From positions 1,726-11,745 of the forward strand of contig JAUNSQ010000031.1 in assembly GCA_030539135.1 (NCBI GenBank): DNA of 10,020 bases. The letters run 5' to 3'. This document shows positions 5,564-10,020 of this stretch, piece after piece. The notes below the pieces were generated by a model, which searched no databases, was not told the origin of the DNA, and was given only the letters and a program-made list of their open reading frames with translations. Numbering within the stretch: position 1 is the first letter of the stretch; each line of letters opens with the position of its first letter. The translations under genes and the position numbers were made by a program. The stretch comes from Synergistaceae bacterium. Lineage in GTDB: Bacteria; Synergistota; Synergistia; Synergistales; Synergistaceae.

Positions 5564-6523
5564 TTATCCCTGCTGCGCCGGGACGGCGTAGCCTATTACA
5601 GCGGCGTCCGGCAGCGCTATCTGGAAGTCGTCGGCCGCGTCGAATGTATAATCCACGCAGCGCTTTGACCCCTTGACTTCGCGGTAGCGTTCTATCTCTG
5701 TGTTCACGCCGTAGACTAGGTTCGCGAGCGGACAGAATATAACCTCTCCGGAAGTCATATATCGCTGCGGGAGTATCTCATACGACAGGCGCTGCTTGAC
5801 CCCGCCCGTAACGAGGACAAAGACGCCGCCGTTTTGCTCTCCGATCTGATCCTGATACTCAAGATGGTCGGACGAGGGCATGAGTATTTTGCAGTCCTCG
5901 CTCCTATACTCATCCGGCAGTGCGCGGACGCATGCGCCAAGATACGCGATGCGGTCGACCACCCCATTGGACGTGTAGTCCGCGATATCCACCTTGTGCG
6001 ACGAGGCTGACGCCTTGAGCAACGCTGGCCAACCGATGTTCAGGTGTTCGAATATCTTTTTGGTGACGTCGGTGATGTCGTAGTCGTCGTGCGTACCGGT
6101 GAAAGCGAGGCGCGTTATGTCGCGAGCCCACACCTTTATCCACTCGTTGAGGACTTTGCTCTCATAGCGAGGGTCGTCCTTGTTGTCGCGCAGCGCGTCG
6201 AAGAGGACGCGCCCAAAGAGCTGATGGGACTTCATATCGAGCGTTGGCCCTACGTTGCTCTGGCTCACGAATTCCGTTGGGTCTTGCCCCTGTGGAACGC
6301 GCGTGAGGACTTTTGTGCCGATGGAGAACACGTCCACTTCTTTCTTTAGCTTGCGGGAGCGTTCGACAGTGACCCGTTTGAGAATGTCGCTGCCGTCTAC
6401 CAGCAAGTCAATAACGCGCGTCGCCTGCTCCGGGCGCAGAGTCCCTCCGATGTTGAGCGACCCTGCGGTCAATTCTCCGCTCTTGGCGATGGCTTCCGCC
6501 ATCTTCTGAAATTCACTCTGCAT
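5564..6523 (-). CDS. N: Major capsid protein (gpN-like)
   Basis: This 319-residue protein is the shell subunit of the head, expected to have the HK97 fold. Family features include a helical N-terminal arm (about 1-20) and LRPEQATRVIDLLVDGSDIL (about 29-48). A KRVTVERSRKLKKEVD strand pair follows, with an aromatic-Asp/Glu-rich segment near 135-155, a P-domain in the 195-250 region and a C-terminal strand set ending near VDYTFDAADDFQIALPDAAVIGYA. Length is close to that of P2 gpN (357) after cleavage. It lies directly after the protease/scaffold gene, with its ATG sharing one base with that stop (TAATG) and GGGAGGG upstream. This capsid-after-protease order is that of P2 O-N. Its placement between protease and connector genes is the strongest support. 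Confidence 0.88.
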   Translation of the reverse strand: MQSEFQKMAEAIAKSGELTAGSLNIGGTLRPEQATRVIDLLVDGSDILKRVTVERSRKLKKEVDVFSIGTKVLTRVPQGQDPTEFVSQSNVGPTLDMKSHQLFGRVLFDALRDNKDDPRYESKVLNEWIKVWARDITRLAFTGTHDDYDITDVTKKIFEHLNIGWPALLKASASSHKVDIADYTSNGVVDRIAYLGACVRALPDEYRSEDCKILMPSSDHLEYQDQIGEQNGGVFVLVTGGVKQRLSYEILPQRYMTSGEVIFCPLANLVYGVNTEIERYREVKGSKRCVDYTFDAADDFQIALPDAAVIGYAVPAQQG

Positions 6524-7299
6524 TAAAGTATCCCTCCCACTTCGTCCGCGCTTTTAGTGTTGTGATTATCGGACGGGTTGGCCTTCAGCCCGGCGCAAGT
6601 CTTTTCGAGCGTTTCGACTTTGCCGCGCAGAGCTTCGACCTCTTTTTTGATGGTTAGCCCTTCGTCTAACTTTTGATTTAACTGTTTGAGTAATTCTTCC
6701 ATTTTGGGATCTACTCCCTCCTGTTCAGGCGACTTTTTATTCAGCGCCTTTTCGATGAGTTCTGAGATGCTCTTCATAAAACCGTGAATCCCGTCTTCTT
6801 TCGAACTGTCGGGTACCCGCGTGCCGAAGCCGGCCATCGAGAGCCCCTTGAACTCGCCCTTCTTCACCCGCTCCCAGAGCGCGTCGTCCTCGACCTTAAT
6901 GCCTACGGCCCATGAGCCTTCTGGCGCTTCGGGGAAGAGGGAGTCTCCTGATTTGGCAAGCCAGCTTTCCGCGACGAAAGCCCCGGCCTTTTCAAAGCTG
7001 TGCCCTGTGTCCACGTTCTGCACGCGCAGGTCCTTCATGAAGTCATAGGCTGCTTTTTCGATCTCAGCGGCGGTGCTGTAGTCGCCCTGAGAGTCCACCT
7101 TGTTCACCGGGTAGACGATGCCGTAGACCATGCGCTTTTCCTCGCTCTTGGCAATCTCCGCGAGCGCGATAGTTCGCGTTATCGCCACACTTCCGATTGG
7201 CGCGGCTTCCTTTGATTTCCAGAGCACCTGCTCGCCGTTTGCCCCCTGAGGGACGAGCGAGATGAAGTTGATCCTCATGTTTTTAAGTAAATTTGCCAT
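6523..7299 (-). CDS. O: Prohead protease / scaffold protein (XkdF-like, gpO equivalent)
   Basis: The 258-residue protein combines an XkdF-type phage serine protease (about 1-175) with a C-terminal coiled-coil scaffold (about 198-238). Diagnostic protease segments are KRMVYGIVYPVNKVDSQGDY (55-74) and IEKAAYDFM. Next come VDTGHSF with the likely catalytic His100, GSWAVGIKV, and the ERVKKGEFKGLSMAGFG block with the likely catalytic Ser154. The enzyme trims capsid and scaffold during prohead maturation. I chose ATG 7299, since GGAGGT lies 6 bases upstream; a TTG one codon earlier is less likely. It is the first gene of the leftward operon, downstream of a good promoter candidate. An ATG at 6702, with AGGAGG 14 bases and GGGAG 11 bases upstream, might give a separate scaffold-only product. 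Confidence 0.88.
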   Translation of the reverse strand: MANLLKNMRINFISLVPQGANGEQVLWKSKEAAPIGSVAITRTIALAEIAKSEEKRMVYGIVYPVNKVDSQGDYSTAAEIEKAAYDFMKDLRVQNVDTGHSFEKAGAFVAESWLAKSGDSLFPEAPEGSWAVGIKVEDDALWERVKKGEFKGLSMAGFGTRVPDSSKEDGIHGFMKSISELIEKALNKKSPEQEGVDPKMEELLKQLNQKLDEGLTIKKEVEALRGKVETLEKTCAGLKANPSDNHNTKSADEVGGIL

Positions 7300-7339
7300 C
7301 AACTGACCTCCATTCGTTTTTACATAATTGCTTTTATGT

Positions 7340-7368
7340 TTTATACTAGAGATTTAATCTTTAGTAAA
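7340..7368 (-). promoter_or_regulatory. Candidate promoter of the leftward head-tail operon
   Basis: On the minus strand a -35 box TTTACT (7368-7363) is followed by a 17-base spacer and a -10 box TATAAA (7345-7340). These match sigma-70 consensus at four and five of six positions. The predicted start near 7333 leaves a leader of about 34 bases before the XkdF-like ATG at 7299. The -35 box overlaps the left end of the 26-bp inverted repeat. Confidence 0.55.
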
Positions 7369-7392
7369 TGTATATATATGTATATATACATT
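7367..7392. promoter_or_regulatory. Candidate shared operator: 26-bp inverted repeat
   Basis: Two perfect 12-bp arms flank a TG spacer. The right half also contains a perfect 14-bp palindrome at 7378-7391 centred on TATATA. It overlaps the -35 box of the leftward promoter (7363-7368) and touches that of the rightward one (7391-7396), so a protein binding here could control both operons. The sequence is simple TATA-type repeat, so some of the symmetry could be incidental. Confidence 0.5.
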
Positions 7393-7419
7393 GTATTTAT
7401 ATTTAATGATATTTATTAT
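7391..7419 (+). promoter_or_regulatory. Candidate promoter of the rightward portal-lysin operon
   Basis: A -35-like TTGTAT (7391-7396), a 17-base spacer and a -10 TATTAT (7414-7419, five of six to consensus) lie just before the portal gene. The -35 is weak (three of six). The predicted start near 7426 gives a very short leader, because GGAGG is at 7428-7432 and the ATG at 7440. A different start within the AT-rich region is possible, and activator dependence would fit the weak -35. Confidence 0.4.
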
Positions 7420-7439
7420 TTGCACATGGAGGGGTTATT

Positions 7440-8573
7440 ATGGATAAAAAGGCAAAGACAGCATTTGTAAATCAAGACGTTTTGGAGCCGATCATTAAAT
7501 CGCTGGTCGCCGTGCCATCCGAAGGCGATACAGGGACCGGCATTGTCTACCCGCCCGTTTCCCTCCAGTCCATTCTTGATTTAACGCATTCAAACGCATT
7601 CCACACGACCTGTATTGAGAAGAAGGCGTCGATGACCGTCGGGCTGGACTATGAGGCCCCGACGCAGGTCGAGCGCTTTCTTGAGGAGATATCGGGGTCC
7701 GAGCCGTTCATGGAGCTGCTGCAGCGCGTCGTCTACGATTGGGAGTCCATAGGCAACGGATATTTTGAGGTGGCGCGCACTTTTGGCGGGAAGATCGGCG
7801 AGATTGGCCATGTTCACGGCCATACGATATACGCCGTCCAAAACGGCAAGCGGCTTGGCGAGTGGTGGCAGGAGACGAACGGCGCGGGCCGCGAAGTATT
7901 CGCCCCGTTCGGCGCGCGCGATGGGCGCAACGAGCTGCTCCAATTCCGGCAATATACTCCGTTGTCTAGTTTCTATGGCCTCCCCACATGGATAGCCGCG
8001 CTCGAGGCGTTGCGGCTGGATCAGCAGAAGAAGATATTTTATTCCTCATTCTTCAGCAACTTTGCAATGCCATCCGTCGCCGTCGTATTGGAGGGCGCGG
8101 AGTTTGACGAAAGGGCGGAGCAGACCGTAAAAGACGCGTTTGCCGACACAAAGGGCGCGGAGAACGCGCACAAGACGATGATCCTCTCCGTCCCGTTTGA
8201 GAACGCAAAAGTACACTTCGAGAAGCTCATGATGGATTTGAAAGACATGCCGTTCGACAAGTTGTCGCAGGCCACTCGGGAAGAAATACTCGCGGCGCAC
8301 GCCGTGCCGCCGCGCATAGTCGGCATTGTAACGGCAGGCTCGCTCGGCGGCGGCGGCGAAACGGACGGACAACTGAAGATATTCAACGAGACGACGATAA
8401 AGCCGCGCATGGCGTATGTCGAACGCAGGATAAAGAGTCTGCTGCGCGACGCCGGTCTGCCGGAGGAGTTCAAACTCTCCGGCATTGTCCCTGAAACGGG
8501 GGAAGATAGCGCGGTTCCGTCTCAAGAGACACAGGCGGTTTTGAAATCGCTTCGAAGGGACTGGGGCTGGTGA
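7440..8573 (+). CDS. Q: Portal protein (gpQ-like, PBSX/P2 family)
   Basis: The 377-residue protein should form the dodecameric ring at the head vertex through which DNA enters and leaves. Portal features include the LTHSNAFHTTCIEKKASMTVG region (about 49-69), FMELLQRVVYDWESIGNGYFEV (about 90-112) and QFRQYTPLSSFYGLPTWIAALEAL (about 169-192). The FFSNFAMPSVAVV core near 205, the clamp-like FDKLSQATREEILAAHAVPPRIVGI (about 273-297), a Gly-rich SLGGGGETDG loop and an ERRIKSLL helix follow. This is the usual P2/PBSX portal pattern. Length is slightly above P2 gpQ (about 344). ATG 7440 is preceded by GGAGG at 7-base spacing. It is transcribed away from the rest of the head genes, as Q is in P2, but no terminase gene lies between it and the protease gene as gene P does in P2. 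Confidence 0.93.
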   Translation: MDKKAKTAFVNQDVLEPIIKSLVAVPSEGDTGTGIVYPPVSLQSILDLTHSNAFHTTCIEKKASMTVGLDYEAPTQVERFLEEISGSEPFMELLQRVVYDWESIGNGYFEVARTFGGKIGEIGHVHGHTIYAVQNGKRLGEWWQETNGAGREVFAPFGARDGRNELLQFRQYTPLSSFYGLPTWIAALEALRLDQQKKIFYSSFFSNFAMPSVAVVLEGAEFDERAEQTVKDAFADTKGAENAHKTMILSVPFENAKVHFEKLMMDLKDMPFDKLSQATREEILAAHAVPPRIVGIVTAGSLGGGGETDGQLKIFNETTIKPRMAYVERRIKSLLRDAGLPEEFKLSGIVPETGEDSAVPSQETQAVLKSLRRDWGW

Positions 8574-8998
8574 TATCCAACAACGAGCTCATGCGTATAG
8601 CCGCAAAGGTGGCGCACCGCATCCGCGCCATAACGGTCAAGGATACGGTGCCGTTTCGTACCGGCGAGCTTCGCAAATCTATTCACGTCTCCAGCCTCGG
8701 CTACGGCTATCTTGTAGGCACGAACAAGGTCTACGCGCGCGCGGTGCATGAGGGCCGTAAGGCGCTAGTCATAAAGCCGAAGAACAAGAAGGCGCTTTAC
8801 TGGGGCGGAGCGGCGCATCCGGTCAAGAAAGTGTTTCAGAAAGCGCGTAAAGGCAAGCCCTTCTTTCGCGAGGCCGTGAGCATGTTCGCGGACAACATTG
8901 ACCAGGAAGCAAAATCGCTTGGAATAGAAAGCGGAGTTGCCGACGAGCTGAAGAGGTCGCTTGAGGCAAGCGGCCTGAATGTAAAACGGATAAGCTGA
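8570..8998 (+). CDS. HK97-gp10-like head-tail/tail completion protein
   Basis: The 142-residue basic protein carries the motif VPFRTGELRKSIHV (about 26-39), then YLVGTNKVYARAVHEGRKAL (about 47-66). These match the conserved TGxLRxSI and GTxxxYAxxVExG features of HK97 gp10-type proteins, which work in tail completion or head-tail joining. A PFFREAVSMF helix and a helical C-terminus follow, as is common in the family. The start is GTG 8570, whose GTGA overlaps the portal stop, so translation is probably coupled. An ATG at 8591 is the alternative but would remove residues that precede a good helix. Its pairing with a portal gene is unusual for P2-like phages and suggests mosaic assembly. Confidence 0.75.
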   Translation: MISNNELMRIAAKVAHRIRAITVKDTVPFRTGELRKSIHVSSLGYGYLVGTNKVYARAVHEGRKALVIKPKNKKALYWGGAAHPVKKVFQKARKGKPFFREAVSMFADNIDQEAKSLGIESGVADELKRSLEASGLNVKRIS

Positions 8999-9034
8999 TT
9001 ATTCGCACATAATAAGAATTTTGGAGGTTATATG

Positions 9035-9601
9035 ATGACAGAAAAGACGAACTTTGAAAAATCTCTCTCTTTCGCTCTGGGCAGCGAGGGCGGTTTCTCC
9101 GACCATCCCGCCGATCGCGGCGGCAAGACCAACCTGGGCATCACCGCTGGCACGCTTGCTCGCGCCCATGAACGCGAGATAGTACGCTGCAGCGACATTC
9201 GCAAGCTGACGCGATCAGAGGCGGCTGTGATATACAAGGCGTTATATTGGCAGCCCTCGTGCGCCGACGAAATGCCGTGGCCGCTCTGCGCGCTGCACTT
9301 CGACGCCGCCGTCAACCACGGCGTTGGCGGAGCCGGGCGTCTCTTGCAAAGGACGTTGAATTACTATGGAGCGAAGCTGCGCGTGGATGGGGCCGTTGGC
9401 CGTAGGACGATGGATGCGCTGAACTTCCACATAGAGCTGCGCGATACCTTCCTGCGCGAGTTATGCGACAGATACCTCGACGAACGAGAGGCCCTCTTCT
9501 ACCGGATCGTAAAGAATAATCCAAGTCAGAAAGTGTTCCTGCGCGGCTGGCTGAATAGGATAGCAAAAAACAGGCGGCTGGTGGCAAAAGAGCCTGCGTA
9601 G
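9035..9601 (+). CDS. Endolysin, glycoside hydrolase family 108 (muramidase)
   Basis: The 188-residue soluble protein degrades the peptidoglycan glycan chain at lysis. Its N-terminal part has the diagnostic GH108 block SEGGFSDHPADRGGKTNLGIT (17-37), with the probable catalytic Glu18. An ALYWQPSCADEMPWPLCALHFDAAVNHG region (about 69-96) follows, typical of this family. The rest (about 98-170) looks like the peptidoglycan-binding domain 3 normally joined to GH108, with a GAVGRRTMDAL helix. There is no signal peptide, so a holin is needed for release. ATG 9035 is preferred because GGAGGT (9023-9028) lies 6 bases away; ATG 9032 just before it is too close. It lies 36 bp after the gp10-like gene on the same strand and probably ends the operon. 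Confidence 0.92.
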   Translation: MTEKTNFEKSLSFALGSEGGFSDHPADRGGKTNLGITAGTLARAHEREIVRCSDIRKLTRSEAAVIYKALYWQPSCADEMPWPLCALHFDAAVNHGVGGAGRLLQRTLNYYGAKLRVDGAVGRRTMDALNFHIELRDTFLRELCDRYLDEREALFYRIVKNNPSQKVFLRGWLNRIAKNRRLVAKEPA

Positions 9602-10020
9602 ACGAAAGACTGACCGATGAAGAAGGATAGAGAAACGGCACTGGTATGATTAGGCATGCAAAAAGGGACGCAAAGCTTCGCCCCTTATCTTGCTAATATA
9701 TATTTCTACTCTTATTCTATCGTAACTGGAAAGATTTAGTATTACCAGTCGTCTCTGGGGACATGGCATCTGGATCAGATATGAAGTTCATATCCAATAT
9801 CATAGCTGCCAGACAATCAGGCCTGCCCGTCTGGTGTGGTTCGTAGCTAGGCGCAGAGGTTCCTCCAGACTTCATATATTCAATGTGAAAGGTGCGGAGC
9901 CTTCCCGCCCCCTTCTTCAGAGCGTCTCGTAACTTGCCTCCTGATCTATGATTATTTCTTCAACGCTGGGTGCATCCAGAAATCGCCGCCATCTTCTGTA
10001 AAAAGTCCGGGAAGGTTGTC
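9602..10020. other. 419-bp region without a confident gene at the right edge
   Basis: Nothing convincing starts on the plus strand. On the minus strand three overlapping frames are open. One ends at 9917 (33 codons from the edge, ending DQEASYETL) and one at 9952 (22 codons, ending WMHPALKK). A third ends at 9717 and can begin at ATG 9875, giving 52 residues (MKSGGTSAPSYEPHQTGRPD and onward) with no ribosome-binding site. An AGGAGG at 9942-9937 on the minus strand has no start codon at a normal distance. One of the edge frames is probably the end of a leftward gene from outside the window, and the terminator at 9660-9686 would then close it. I cannot choose the frame from the sequence alone. 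Confidence 0.35.
9660..9686 (-). terminator. Rho-independent terminator (minus-strand)
   Basis: In minus-strand RNA, AAGGGGCG pairs with CGUCCCUU over 8 bp (one G-U) around an 8-base loop, and is followed by a run of five T (9664-9660). On the plus strand the same stem has an A-C mismatch and only a broken T-run (TTATCTT), so it may weakly terminate the endolysin operon too. Its main direction implies a leftward transcript entering from the right. Confidence 0.6.

Noticed and set aside
7369..7390. P2 Ogr-type late activator site (TGT-N12-ACA)
   Set aside because: The TGT and ACA are 16 bases apart (or 6 for the inner palindrome), not 12, and the site overlaps the -35 boxes instead of lying near -55.
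7367..7392. TATA repeats as a replication origin or a short tandem repeat locus
   Set aside because: There are no iterons or DnaA-box-like repeats around it. Its place between two promoter candidates explains it better as a control site.
8341..8365. GGCGGC repeat as a functional DNA repeat
   Set aside because: It encodes the Gly-rich loop common in portal proteins at this position.
8046..8525. Minus-strand open frames of about 150 codons inside the portal gene
   Set aside because: The plus-strand portal protein is unmistakable here; these are its complement.
1..10020. CRISPR array, tRNA, rRNA, insertion sequence or defence system
   Set aside because: I saw no regularly spaced repeats, tRNA-like cloverleaf, transposase or defence-type domain in any frame; the window reads as phage structural and lysis genes.

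Overview
This window is the head, lysis and baseplate portion of a contractile-tailed, P2-like (myovirus) prophage or phage. Recognisable relatives of P2 Q, O, N, L, V, W, J and I are present, in nearly P2 order. The DNA is fairly GC-rich (by eye, mid-50s percent) except for one AT-rich divergent promoter region. Spanin-type genes imply a host with two membranes. The protein style suggests an anaerobic diderm such as a Synergistota or Deltaproteobacteria-like host; that is an impression, not something the sequence proves.

Layout. From about 7300 down to the left edge runs one long, tightly packed leftward (minus-strand) operon: prohead protease/scaffold (XkdF/gpO-like), major capsid protein, a small winged-helix-like protein, a head-completion-like protein, a lytic-transglycosylase-like protein, an XhlA-like membrane protein, a putative tail-completion protein, two overlapping spanin-type membrane proteins, the gpV spike, a PAAR-like spike tip, a holin-like membrane protein, gpW, gpJ and the start of gpI, which is cut by the left edge. 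Most junctions are ATGA or TAATG overlaps or gaps under 20 bases, which fits translational coupling. The one sizeable gap (4155-4261) holds a hairpin.

From 7440 rightward runs a short plus-strand operon: portal protein (gpQ-like), an HK97-gp10-like protein and a GH108 endolysin. The two operons diverge from a 140-bp AT-rich region with a candidate promoter in each direction. A 26-bp inverted repeat touches both -35 boxes, a good candidate for a shared operator.

How it fits together. Portal, protease/scaffold and capsid proteins build the prohead. The L-like and gp10-like proteins close the head and tail junctions. gpV, the PAAR-like tip, gpW, gpJ and gpI build the baseplate and spike. Lysis functions are scattered: the endolysin is on the plus strand, while the holin-like, XhlA-like, spanin-like and transglycosylase-like genes are mixed into the minus-strand structural operon. 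No terminase, tail sheath, tube, tape measure, integrase or repressor gene is visible.

From 9602 to the right edge there is no confident gene. There is a good minus-strand intrinsic terminator, probably ending a leftward transcript that enters from the right.

Points worth a second look: the transglycosylase-like protein has lost its expected catalytic glutamate; the second spanin-type protein has an export signal at one end and a membrane segment at the other; the PAAR-like tip has three Cys-pair repeats; and the control region carries the shared palindrome. I see no clearly new defence or other novel system.
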